The notes under the pieces: model-generated
Told to the model about the DNA's origin: nothing
The model's input: only the letters and a program-made list of their open reading frames with translations
Database searches by the model: none
Program-made: the position numbers and the translations under genes
Shown: positions 7,565-14,203 of the stretch, one piece after another
How positions within the stretch are numbered: position 1 is the first letter of the stretch
Layout of the letters: each line of letters begins with the position of its first letter
NCBI GenBank assembly: GCA_003512585.1
Contig: DOQE01000063.1
Span: 6,727 to 22,786 of the forward strand
Direction of reading: 5' to 3'
Length of the DNA stretch: 16,060 bases
Origin: Bacillota bacterium
GTDB lineage: Bacteria; Bacillota_I; Bacilli_A; RFN20; CAG-826

Positions 7565-8272
7565 ATGGGAAGGCATTTCGAAGTAAGAGCTGCAGCCATG
7601 GCTGCAACTGCAAAAGCCAAGTCCGCCATTTACATGCGTGCATCAAAAGAAATCTATGCGGCGGCAAAATCTGGAGAGCCTGACCCTAATTCAAACCTCG
7701 CGCTTCGCTCCGCTATTGAAAAGTATCGTAAGCAATGTCCGAAGGACGTTATTGATAGGGCCATTGAAAAGGCTAAAGGTGGCGATGCCGTTGCTTATAT
7801 TCCTGGCAGATATGAGTTCATGGGTCCAGGGGGAAGCAATATTGTTGTTGACACTTTAACAGATAACGTCAATAGAGCTTTGGTTTCTGTTAGAACCATC
7901 GTTACTAGAAAAGGCGGGAAGATGGCTTCTGTCGCTTATAATTTTAATTTATTAGGTGTTTTGGATTTTAAAGGACCAAAGGAAGAAGAAGTTGAAGAAG
8001 CTTTGGTTTTGGGTGATGTCGATGTTACTTCTATAACCGTTGACGAAGATGGTGAAATTGAAGCCACTGTAGCTCCTTCTGATTTAGAAAAGGCAAAAGA
8101 AGCTTTGAAGGGCATCGGAGTTACTGATTTTGATAGGGCGGAAACTACCTTATTGCCAAATGAATGGATTGAAGTTGGCGATGAAGATAAAGCTAAGCTC
8201 AACGCCATGATGTCTGAATTAGATGAAGCCGAAGACGTCCAAGCTGTTTATACTAACGTTTCGAATCTATAA
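7565..8272 (+). CDS. YebC/PmpR family protein, YeeN-type
   Basis: A 235-residue member of the YebC family. These proteins were long listed as transcriptional regulators; more recent work describes them as translation factors that relieve ribosomes stalled at proline-rich stretches. The start M-G-R-H-F and the block E-I-Y-A-A-A-K-S-G-E-P-D-P-N-S-N (about 29-44) match the YeeN subgroup rather than the M-A-G-H-S-K-W type. P-K-D-V-I-D-R-A-I-E-K-A-K-G-G (about 59-73) and Y-E-F-M-G-P-G-G are further family blocks. The acidic C-terminal half (many Glu and Asp) is usual. It stands alone between a promoter and a strong terminator. Which role it has here cannot be told from sequence. Confidence 0.93.
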   Translation: MGRHFEVRAAAMAATAKAKSAIYMRASKEIYAAAKSGEPDPNSNLALRSAIEKYRKQCPKDVIDRAIEKAKGGDAVAYIPGRYEFMGPGGSNIVVDTLTDNVNRALVSVRTIVTRKGGKMASVAYNFNLLGVLDFKGPKEEEVEEALVLGDVDVTSITVDEDGEIEATVAPSDLEKAKEALKGIGVTDFDRAETTLLPNEWIEVGDEDKAKLNAMMSELDEAEDVQAVYTNVSNL

Positions 8273-8291
8273 AGAGTTGATTAAATAAAGT

Positions 8292-8322
8292 AAGGCCTCG
8301 TTTTGTAAATGAGGCTTTTTTT
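8292..8322 (+). terminator. Intrinsic terminator after the yebC-family gene
   Basis: GCCTC (8295-8299) pairs with GAGGC (8311-8315) around an 11-base loop, extended by A-T pairs and followed by seven Ts (8316-8322). It lies 20 bases after the stop codon. Confidence 0.88.
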
Positions 8323-8324
8323 AA

Positions 8325-8358
8325 TTGACAAATGTAATGTAAAACTTTGCATTATATT
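8325..8358 (+). promoter_or_regulatory. Promoter region of the XRE gene with dyad operator candidate
   Basis: A perfect -35 TTGACA is at 8325-8330, just after the terminator. The -10 is less clear: CATTAT at 8350-8355 (19-base spacer) or TATATT at 8353-8358 (22-base spacer). Between them lies a 9-base inverted repeat, TAATGTAAA (8335-8343) and TTTGCATTA (8346-8354), with one mismatch and a two-base centre. A dyad in the spacer of a promoter in front of a small HTH gene is the usual layout of an autoregulated repressor. Confidence 0.5.
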
Positions 8359-8425
8359 ATTTTTATATACAATCTTCCTTTGTATTTTATAAAAATAGTC
8401 GAATAAAAGGATATTATTCCAATGT

Positions 8426-8713
8426 ATGAGAGGAAAATGGGAACGTTTAATACTCGCAAGGAAAGAAAACAATTTTACTCAACAATTTTGCGCGGATTTT
8501 CTACATGTATCTAGAAACACATGGGCTAATTGGGAAATGGGAATTTATGAGCCCAGTTTAGAAGATCTATGCCTTATTTCTTCTTTGCTTGATGTTTCAA
8601 TAGATTATTTGTTAGGCAATGATAAGTATGTTACTTTATCTTTGCAGCAGCGAAAAGAAATCACTGAATTGGCAAATAAGGTCAAAGATATTGTTGGTTC
8701 AAACCATAAATAA
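8426..8713 (+). CDS. Small XRE/Cro-C1 family DNA-binding regulator
   Basis: The 95-residue protein has one helix-turn-helix domain of the Cro/C1 type at about residues 5-62: L-I-L-A-R-K-E-N-N-F-T-Q-Q, V-S-R-N-T-W-A-N-W-E (recognition helix) and the closing block P-S-L-E-D-L...L-L-D-V-S-I-D-Y-L-L-G. The rest is a short helical tail with no sensing or protease domain. It probably represses its own promoter (see the dyad at 8335-8354). The ribosome site AAAAGGA (8406-8412) is 13 bases from ATG 8426, longer than normal. No prophage or toxin gene is next to it, so its targets are unknown. It stands between yebC and rplM, splitting the usual truA-rplM neighbourhood. Confidence 0.88.
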   Translation: MRGKWERLILARKENNFTQQFCADFLHVSRNTWANWEMGIYEPSLEDLCLISSLLDVSIDYLLGNDKYVTLSLQQRKEITELANKVKDIVGSNHK

Positions 8714-8787
8714 GAATAAATAAAAAATCGTTTACTGATTTATTTGGCAAAACAAGGCATTTTATTTATGACTAGTAAAATTGACAC

Positions 8788-8816
8788 TTGCTTTTACACG
8801 TGCGTGCGTAGATAAT
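8788..8816 (+). promoter_or_regulatory. Promoter of the rplM-rpsI operon
   Basis: TTGCTT at 8788-8793 and GATAAT at 8811-8816 are separated by exactly 17 bases. Transcription would begin near 8823, giving a leader of about 80 bases. An alternative -35, the perfect TTGACA at 8781-8786, is 24 bases from the -10 and so less likely to be used with it. Confidence 0.6.
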
Positions 8817-8822
8817 ACCAAA

Positions 8823-8896
8823 CGGCACTACTTTGAACTAGTAAACCCCGGTAAAGTTTAATTGTTCGAAAAAAGTCGCTTAAACGACAAAAGGAG
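8823..8896 (+). ncRNA. Structured leader of the L13-S9 mRNA (L13 leader-like)
   Basis: The leader can fold into a closing stem TTTGAAC (8832-8838) with GTTCGAA (8864-8870), seven pairs including one G-U. It encloses a purine-rich loop where AAAC (8843-8846) can pair with GTTT (8856-8859). A second hairpin, GTCG (8875-8878) with CGAC (8885-8888), sits just before the ribosome site AAGGAG (8891-8896). Firmicutes rplM operons commonly carry an autoregulatory L13-binding leader (Rfam L13_leader). The position and two-hairpin layout fit, but I could not align it to that family's consensus. Confidence 0.5.
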
Positions 8897-8902
8897 AAAA
8901 CT

Positions 8903-9346
8903 ATGCAGCGTCAAACAACCATGGCAAAACCAGCTGAAGTAAAACGCAACTGGTATATCGTTGATGCCACGGATATCCCACTTGGCCGCCTTGCGTCCAA
9001 AATTGCTATCGTCTTAATGGGTAAAAACAAACCCACATACACACCAAATGTTGACTGCGGTGACTACATTGTTGTTATCAATGCCTCTAAGGTTAAACTT
9101 ACCGGTAATGATCCAGAACACAAGAAAAATTATTACAATGTCTCCGAATATAATGGCGGTCTTCGTACCCGCACTGCCGGAGTCATGAAAAGAGAATTCC
9201 CAGTCGAACTTATCGAAAGATCGGTTTGGGGAATGGTTCCAAAGGGACCTTTGGGACGTCAAATCGTCAAGAAATTATTTGTCTATGCTGACGAAAAACA
9301 TGCTCAACAAGCCCAGAACCCAACTGTTCTAGACTTGAGCAAATAA
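8903..9346 (+). CDS. rplM: 50S ribosomal protein L13
   Basis: L13 is an early-assembly protein of the large subunit. The 147 residues include the bacterial blocks M-A-K-P-A-E-V near the start, W-Y-I-V-D-A-x-D-I-P-L-G-R-L-A-S, the lysine-rich G-K-N-K-P-T-Y-T-P near 40-48, G-D-Y-I-V-V-I-N-A and G-M-V-P-K-G-P-L-G-R. ATG 8903 is preferred to the in-frame ATG at 8921 because AAGGAG (8891-8896) is at the right distance from it and Firmicutes L13 starts with M-R/Q-x-T before M-A-K-P. Codon use leans to C-ending and CGT/CGC codons more than in the neighbouring regulators, as for a highly expressed gene. rpsI follows after 11 bases. Confidence 0.97.
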   Translation: MQRQTTMAKPAEVKRNWYIVDATDIPLGRLASKIAIVLMGKNKPTYTPNVDCGDYIVVINASKVKLTGNDPEHKKNYYNVSEYNGGLRTRTAGVMKREFPVELIERSVWGMVPKGPLGRQIVKKLFVYADEKHAQQAQNPTVLDLSK

Positions 9347-9357
9347 GGAGTTAAAAC

Positions 9358-9750
9358 ATGGCAAACGAAACTAAATATTATGGAACCGGCAGAAGAAAGA
9401 CTTCTGTTGCCCGTGTTTATATTAAAGCTGGAAAAGGCAATATCATCGTTAATGGTAAAAAAGTTGACGAATATATGCCATTCCCGACCCTTGTCTTAGA
9501 CTTGAAGCAACCTTTGGCCATTTTAGGTGCCGAAGATAGATACGATGTTGAAGCCAACGTATATGGTGGTGGATTCACCGGACAAGCCGAGGCTATTCGT
9601 CTTGGGATTGCTAGAGCTTTATTAGAAGCTAATGAAGATAGAAAAGCTCTTAAAGTCGCTGGCATGCTTACCCGTAATGCTAGAAGCAAGGAAAGAAAGA
9701 AATACGGTTTAAAAGGTGCACGTCGTGCCCCTCAATTCTCCAAACGTTAA
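9358..9750 (+). CDS. rpsI: 30S ribosomal protein S9
   Basis: S9 is a small-subunit protein whose C-terminal tail reaches the P-site tRNA. At 130 residues it has the family blocks Y-G-T-G-R-R-K-T-S-V-A-R-V (8-20), G-G-G-F-T-G-Q-A-E-A-I-R-L-G-I-A-R-A-L (70-88) and the basic end, G-L-K-G-A-R-R-A-P-Q-F-S-K-R, which ends in Lys-Arg as expected. AAGGAG (9345-9350), overlapping the rplM stop, precedes ATG 9358. The rplM-rpsI pair is conserved in nearly all bacteria. Confidence 0.97.
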   Translation: MANETKYYGTGRRKTSVARVYIKAGKGNIIVNGKKVDEYMPFPTLVLDLKQPLAILGAEDRYDVEANVYGGGFTGQAEAIRLGIARALLEANEDRKALKVAGMLTRNARSKERKKYGLKGARRAPQFSKR

Positions 9751-9773
9751 TTTGGATTATTGCTTGCAAAAAT

Positions 9774-9800
9774 GCCATCCGAAAGGGTGGCTTTTCTTTT
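9774..9800 (+). terminator. Intrinsic terminator after rpsI
   Basis: GCCATCC (9774-9780) pairs with GGGTGGC (9785-9791), seven pairs with one G-U, closed by a stable GAAA tetraloop and followed by TTTTCTTTT. It is 23 bases after the rpsI stop. Confidence 0.93.
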
Positions 9801-9879
9801 ATAAGTCAGGGATAAGCAAAGAAAACAATTATATGTTTTTCCATATTTAATCTTTTTTTAGAAAAGAATCGTTTTAGAT

Positions 9880-9957
9880 TTACCCTTGGGTAATTATTTA
9901 TATAAATAATCAAACCTAATGAAATCGATTACATTTATTTCATATTGATTAATCAAT
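9880..9957. repeat. Cluster of palindromes upstream of the Rex-like gene
   Basis: Four dyads lie in 78 bases. TTACCC-TT-GGGTAA is at 9880-9893. ATTATTTATATAAATAAT, a perfect 18-base palindrome, is at 9893-9910. TGAAAT (9920-9925) mirrors ATTTCA (9937-9942). ATTGATTAATCAAT, a perfect 14-base palindrome, is at 9944-9957 and touches the -35. They may be operator sites or, for the AT-only one, chance in AT-rich DNA. The rest of the gap between the rpsI terminator and this cluster (9801-9879) shows nothing I can name. Confidence 0.5.
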
Positions 9958-9985
9958 TGTTAACTAGCAAACACCTCTTTATAAT
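9957..9985 (+). promoter_or_regulatory. Strong sigma-A promoter of the Rex-like gene
   Basis: TTGTTA at 9957-9962 and a perfect TATAAT at 9980-9985 are 17 bases apart, the best-matched promoter in the window. The expected transcription start (about 9991-9993) is only a few bases before the ATG at 9995, so the message would have almost no 5' leader. Confidence 0.7.
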
Positions 9986-9994
9986 TTACTTGAT

Positions 9995-10441
9995 ATGGAA
10001 AGTCCTAAGAAAGTAGTCATAAGGCAAGTAGTTTCCTCCTTGCATAAAAATAAAAGAAAGAATATTTCGTTAGATTATCTTTCTAAAATCATTGGAATAT
10101 ATCCTGATGTTTTGGGCGCGGAACTTTCTTATTTTTGTCCTATGATTTTGATGGATCCAAGTGTAAATGTACGCGATTATCTAGAAGATATGAGGCGTTA
10201 TTTATCTGAACCTAGCAAAAATGTTTCTAAGAAAAAGTCCATAAAAGAAAAAAGGGAACGCATTTATAAAAAAGAGCTTGAGGAATATAAAGGGATTGTA
10301 GACTTTATCTATAAAAAAATGACAACTGTTGGGGGCCTTTTAGATCCAGGCTTTGAACTAGATAGACATGAAATTAGAATAATGGAAAAATTGCTCCAAA
10401 TGGAAAGAAAAAAGTTGCGTAATAAAAAGAAAAAGCAATAA
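9995..10441 (+). CDS. Small basic protein with Rex-like winged-helix N-terminus
   Basis: The first 70 residues of this 148-residue protein resemble the DNA-binding domain of the redox repressor Rex. I-S-L-D-Y-L-S-K-I-I-G-I (24-35) lines up with Rex V-S-S-x-E-L-S-E-x-x-x-V, E-L-S-Y-F-C (43-48) with its R-D-F-S-Y-F-G, and V-N-V-R-D-Y-L (57-63) with Y-N-V-x-x-L-L. The Rossmann NADH-binding domain of Rex is absent: the rest is a lysine- and glutamate-rich, probably helical tail ending in KKKKQ. It may be a stand-alone DNA-binding protein or an unrelated basic protein; the match is by eye. No ribosome site precedes ATG 9995 and the promoter is so close that the mRNA looks leaderless; the next in-frame ATG is codon 50. 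It has its own terminator and precedes the PFOR gene. Confidence 0.66.
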   Translation: MESPKKVVIRQVVSSLHKNKRKNISLDYLSKIIGIYPDVLGAELSYFCPMILMDPSVNVRDYLEDMRRYLSEPSKNVSKKKSIKEKRERIYKKELEEYKGIVDFIYKKMTTVGGLLDPGFELDRHEIRIMEKLLQMERKKLRNKKKKQ

Positions 10442-10475
10442 TAAAATGCGTTAAAAGTTAATTAAATTTAACAAT

Positions 10476-10499
10476 AAGCCTAATAATTAGGCTTTTTTT
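10476..10499 (+). terminator. Intrinsic terminator after the Rex-like gene
   Basis: AAGCCTA (10476-10482) and TAGGCTT (10488-10494) form a seven-pair stem with an ATAAT loop. The T run at 10493-10499 completes it. It separates this gene from the PFOR gene. Confidence 0.88.
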
Positions 10500-10508
10500 A
10501 ATCTTTGA

Positions 10509-10537
10509 TTGTTTATGGATAAAGAAGAAATTATACT
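10509..10537 (+). promoter_or_regulatory. Promoter of the pyruvate:ferredoxin oxidoreductase gene
   Basis: TTGTTT at 10509-10514 and TATACT at 10532-10537 have a 17-base spacer. Transcription would begin near 10544, almost directly at the ribosome site AAGGAGA (10547-10553). The leader is therefore only about 26 bases. Confidence 0.55.
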
Positions 10538-10569
10538 TACACTAACAAGGAGATTTTAATCTTTTTTAT

Positions 10570-13500
10570 ATGGCAGAAATTAAAAAAACCATGAAGTCTG
10601 TCGATGGAAACACCGCAGCAGCGATGGAATCCTACTATTTTACTGAAGTAGCGGCCATCTATCCAATTACCCCCTCTTCTCCAATGGCTGAATTAGTCGA
10701 CGTTATGTCTTCTAACGGGTCCAAAAACTATTTTGGAGCACCCGTAAAAGTCGTTGAAATGCAGTCAGAAGCCGGTGCCTCTGGTGCCGTCCATGGAGCT
10801 TTACAAGGTGGAGCTTTAGCTACGACATTTACCGCTAGCCAAGGTTTGCTTTTAATGATTCCGAATATCTATAAGTGGTGTGGGGAATTACTCCCTGCAG
10901 TTTTGCATGTTGCAGCTAGATCATTGGCAACACGTGCCCTTTCTATTTTTGGCGACCATCAAGACGTTTATGCAATCAGGCAAACCGGCATTACGATGAT
11001 TGTCTCTAATTCTGTTCAAGAGATTGCCGATTTAACCCCAGTTGCCCATTTGACAGCTATAGATTCTAGCGTCCCCGTATGCCATTTCTTTGATGGCTTC
11101 CGCACTTCTCATGAAGTTCAAAATGTTGAGTTTATCGACGAAGAAGAATGGAAAAAACTTCTTCCGATGGATAAGGTAGAGGAATTTAGGGCCCGTGCTT
11201 TAAATCCACACACCCACGCAGTTACTCGTGGTGGCGCTGAAAACGACGACATTTATTTCCAAGCTAGGGAAGCCCAAAATACCCATTTCGAACATGTGAT
11301 CGATGTTGCTAGTAAATATTTTGAAGAAGCTAGCAAATTAACAGGTAGAAAATATGCCCCATTTGTTTATTATGGCGATGAAAAGGCAACAAAAGTCATA
11401 ATTGCCATGGGATCAGTTACCGAAACTGCCATGGAAGTCGTTGACGAATTGAATAAAAATGGCGAACATGTTGGCTTAGTAAAAGTTCATTTATATCGTC
11501 CTTTCTCTGCCAAACTTCTTTCTAATGCCATCCCATCTTCTGTTAAGAAGATTGCTGTTTTGGATAGAACAAAAGAAACTGGCGCAATGGGCGAACCCCT
11601 TTATTTGGATGTAGTAGCCGCTTTAGCTAGCGAAAATCGCAAATTTGATCAAATTCTAGGCGGCCGTTATGGATTATCTAGCAAAGATACCCAACCAAAA
11701 GACATCAAGGCCGTTTATGATTTCCTTTCCTCCGCTAACAATTGGAATGGGTTTACCGTTGGAATCAAAGATGATGTTACTCATTTATCGATTCCAGTCG
11801 ACGATAAATTTGTTATCCCACATAACTATACTTCTTGTTTATTTTATGGGCTTGGATCCGATGGAACCGTTTCGGCCAATAAGAGTTCCATTAAGATTAT
11901 TGGCGATGCCACCCATCAATATGCCCAAGCCTATTTCCAATATGACTCTAGAAAAGCAGGAGGGACTACCCGTAGCCATCTCCGTTTTGGAAAAGAGCCA
12001 ATTCATTCCGAATATTATGTCAAGAATGCCGATTTCATCTCTTGCTCACTAGACACTTATATCTTTAAATTTGATATTATTTCCAATTTAAAAGACGGCG
12101 GCACTTTCTTGCTTAATACCAACATGGATGATGAAACCTTAATCAAATCCATGCCGAACCGCATGAAGCATCTTTTAGCTCAAAAACATGCAAAATTCTA
12201 TGTTATTGATGCTAACAAATTGGCTGCTGAATGCCATATGGGACGTCACACCAATACGACTTTGCAAGCTGCCTTCTTTAAATTATCTCCATCGATCATG
12301 GATTATGAAGAAGCCGAAAAATGGATGAAGAAGTTTGCTGAAAAATCCTATGCTAAAAAAGGCATGGATATTGTTAAAAACAACTGGGATGCCATTGACG
12401 CCGGTCCAAAAGGATTACGTCAAATTACAATCGATCCCGCCTGGATTGACTTGCCATATAATAAAGTAACGGCTATCGATAGCAAAGATACTTATTATGA
12501 TGAATATGTTGAAGTAATAGACCGTCTTGATGGCGATGAGCTACCAACTAGTGCCTTTACTAAACATGAACTTCTTGATGGCACGATGAATGAAAACATA
12601 ACCTTTAGACAAAAAAGAGCCATTGCCGATAGAGTTCCAGTTTGGAATCCAACCTATTGTATTGAATGCAATCAATGTGCTTTTGTTTGCCCTCACGCTA
12701 CAATTCGTCCGTATTTGTTAAACGAAGAAGAAGTCAATAACGCCCCTTCTATTGTTAAGGAAGGATTAAAACCTGCAATTGGAACAAAGGATAAGACGCT
12801 TAAGTATCGTATCCAGGTTGCTACTGAAAACTGTATCGGATGTGGCCTTTGTGTTTCCGAATGTATGGCTAATGTTACTGCCACAAAGATGAATAACGAT
12901 CATTTTGCCTTAAAGATGGTTGATGCCCATACTCAAGCCGAACAACAAGTTGGAGCTGATTATTGCTACACTTCTGTAAGTGAAAAGAAAGATCAATTCC
13001 CTGCCGCGCTTGAAAATGGGGTAAAAGGACTTGGCTTTAAAAAGCCATATATGGAAGTAAGCGGTGCTTGTGCTGGATGTGGAGAAGCCCCTTATTATCG
13101 CATTGTTTCTCAATTATTTGGAAAAGATATGTTGGTAGCTAATGCTACTGGCTGTTCCTCTATTTATTGTGGCTCAACTCCTTTAACACCATTTGTTAAT
13201 GACAATGGCAAAAATGGTCCGGCTTGGGCAAACTCTTTATTTGAAGATAATGCCGAATATGGATTCGGTATGAGAATTGCCTCCGATCAAAAGATGAGCC
13301 AAATTGTCAGGATTTTAAACGAAGCCAAAGCTAACGAAAATCTTGAGCCTGAACTAAAGGAAATAATTGATAAATACCTTGCTAATTTGAAAAATAGAGA
13401 CATAGAAAGAACTATCGTCCCTGAATTGATGGAGTTAGTAGACGCTTCTAAGGTTGAATCCATTAAGGAATTAAAGCTTTATGAACGCGATTTAGTCGAT

Positions 13501-14148
13501 AAATCTGTTTGGATTATTGGTGGCGATGGATGGAGCTATGACATTGGATATGGCGGAGTTGACCATGTTTTGGCTAACGAAGCCGATGTTAATATCCTTG
13601 TCCTCGATACCGAAGTTTATTCCAATACCGGCGGGCAGGCTTCTAAGTCTTCCCAAACCGGTTCCATTAATAAATTTACTGCTTCCGGCAAAAAAGAGGC
13701 CAAAAAGAATCTTGCTTTAATGGCCATGGCTTATGGACACGTCTATGTTGCTCAAATCGCTTTGGGCGCTAACCCAGCCAAGGCCATTCAAGCCTTAAAA
13801 GAAGCCGAATCTTATGATGGACCATCTTTGGTTATTTGCTATTGTCCATGTGCTGAGCAGCATATTAAAGGTGGCTTAGTCAATTCCATTAAGGAAGAAA
13901 AGAAGGCTGTCGAATGTGGCTATTTCACAACATTTAGGTATGATCCACGTCTAAAAGAACAAGGAAAGAGCCCATTGACTCTAGATTGCCCAGAACCGGA
14001 TTTCTCTAAATTACGCGATTTTGTAATGCAAGAAACTAGATTCTCTCAACTTCCTCTTGTTAACCCAGAACACGCCGAAGAACTTCTTAATAAGACCGAG
14101 AAGTATGCTAAGCAAAGATGGGAAAACATTAAGAAGTTCGGTGCTTAA
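10570..14148 (+). CDS. nifJ: Pyruvate:ferredoxin (flavodoxin) oxidoreductase
   Basis: The enzyme splits pyruvate with coenzyme A into acetyl-CoA, CO2 and reduced ferredoxin, the central step of anaerobic fermentation. At 1192 residues it is a full-length one-chain PFOR. Domain order: N-terminal thiamine-diphosphate pyrimidine domain with Y-P-I-T-P-S-S-P (Thr34) and E-M-Q-S-E-A-G (Glu67); a second core domain to about 410; gamma domain from about 424 to 620; a ferredoxin-like domain with two 4Fe-4S motifs, C697-x2-C700-x2-C703-x3-C707-P and C755-x2-C758-x2-C761-x3-C765; then the C-terminal thiamine domain with C-A-G-C-G-E (834-839, probably ligands of the proximal cluster) and G-G-D-G-W (984-988). 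All cluster cysteines named are present. The ribosome site AAGGAG is 17 bases from ATG 10570, unusually far. Codon use is of the highly expressed type. It is monocistronic. Confidence 0.97.
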   Translation: MAEIKKTMKSVDGNTAAAMESYYFTEVAAIYPITPSSPMAELVDVMSSNGSKNYFGAPVKVVEMQSEAGASGAVHGALQGGALATTFTASQGLLLMIPNIYKWCGELLPAVLHVAARSLATRALSIFGDHQDVYAIRQTGITMIVSNSVQEIADLTPVAHLTAIDSSVPVCHFFDGFRTSHEVQNVEFIDEEEWKKLLPMDKVEEFRARALNPHTHAVTRGGAENDDIYFQAREAQNTHFEHVIDVASKYFEEASKLTGRKYAPFVYYGDEKATKVIIAMGSVTETAMEVVDELNKNGEHVGLVKVHLYRPFSAKLLSNAIPSSVKKIAVLDRTKETGAMGEPLYLDVVAALASENRKFDQILGGRYGLSSKDTQPKDIKAVYDFLSSANNWNGFTVGIKDDVTHLSIPVDDKFVIPHNYTSCLFYGLGSDGTVSANKSSIKIIGDATHQYAQAYFQYDSRKAGGTTRSHLRFGKEPIHSEYYVKNADFISCSLDTYIFKFDIISNLKDGGTFLLNTNMDDETLIKSMPNRMKHLLAQKHAKFYVIDANKLAAECHMGRHTNTTLQAAFFKLSPSIMDYEEAEKWMKKFAEKSYAKKGMDIVKNNWDAIDAGPKGLRQITIDPAWIDLPYNKVTAIDSKDTYYDEYVEVIDRLDGDELPTSAFTKHELLDGTMNENITFRQKRAIADRVPVWNPTYCIECNQCAFVCPHATIRPYLLNEEEVNNAPSIVKEGLKPAIGTKDKTLKYRIQVATENCIGCGLCVSECMANVTATKMNNDHFALKMVDAHTQAEQQVGADYCYTSVSEKKDQFPAALENGVKGLGFKKPYMEVSGACAGCGEAPYYRIVSQLFGKDMLVANATGCSSIYCGSTPLTPFVNDNGKNGPAWANSLFEDNAEYGFGMRIASDQKMSQIVRILNEAKANENLEPELKEIIDKYLANLKNRDIERTIVPELMELVDASKVESIKELKLYERDLVDKSVWIIGGDGWSYDIGYGGVDHVLANEADVNILVLDTEVYSNTGGQASKSSQTGSINKFTASGKKEAKKNLALMAMAYGHVYVAQIALGANPAKAIQALKEAESYDGPSLVICYCPCAEQHIKGGLVNSIKEEKKAVECGYFTTFRYDPRLKEQGKSPLTLDCPEPDFSKLRDFVMQETRFSQLPLVNPEHAEELLNKTEKYAKQRWENIKKFGA

Positions 14149-14172
14149 TAGATAGCCATTCTAATTTGCATT

Positions 14173-14203
14173 AATGCCTCGCTACATAAGCGGGGCATTT
14201 TCT
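14173..14203 (+). terminator. Intrinsic terminator after PFOR, overlapping the end of the LysR gene
   Basis: AATGCCTCGC (14173-14182) pairs with GCGGGGCATT (14190-14199), ten pairs with one T-G, around the loop TACATAA. The T tract is short and interrupted (TTTTCT). The stop codon of the convergent LysR gene (complement of 14182-14184) lies within the hairpin. On the minus strand no T run follows, so it should act mainly on PFOR transcripts. Confidence 0.8.

Noticed and set aside
8281..8472. Minus-strand 63-residue frame upstream of the XRE gene
   Set aside because: It covers the yebC terminator and the XRE promoter, is driven by AT-rich sequence and resembles no protein.
8719..8745. AAATAAA...TTTATTT inverted repeat after the XRE gene as a terminator
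   Set aside because: The stem is only A-T with extra As and no T run follows; it may be chance.
9014..9689. Minus-strand frames opposite rplM and rpsI
   Set aside because: They are shadows of highly biased ribosomal protein genes.
11669..13720. Several short frames on both strands inside the PFOR gene
   Set aside because: PFOR is continuous and complete across this interval; these are out-of-frame shadows.
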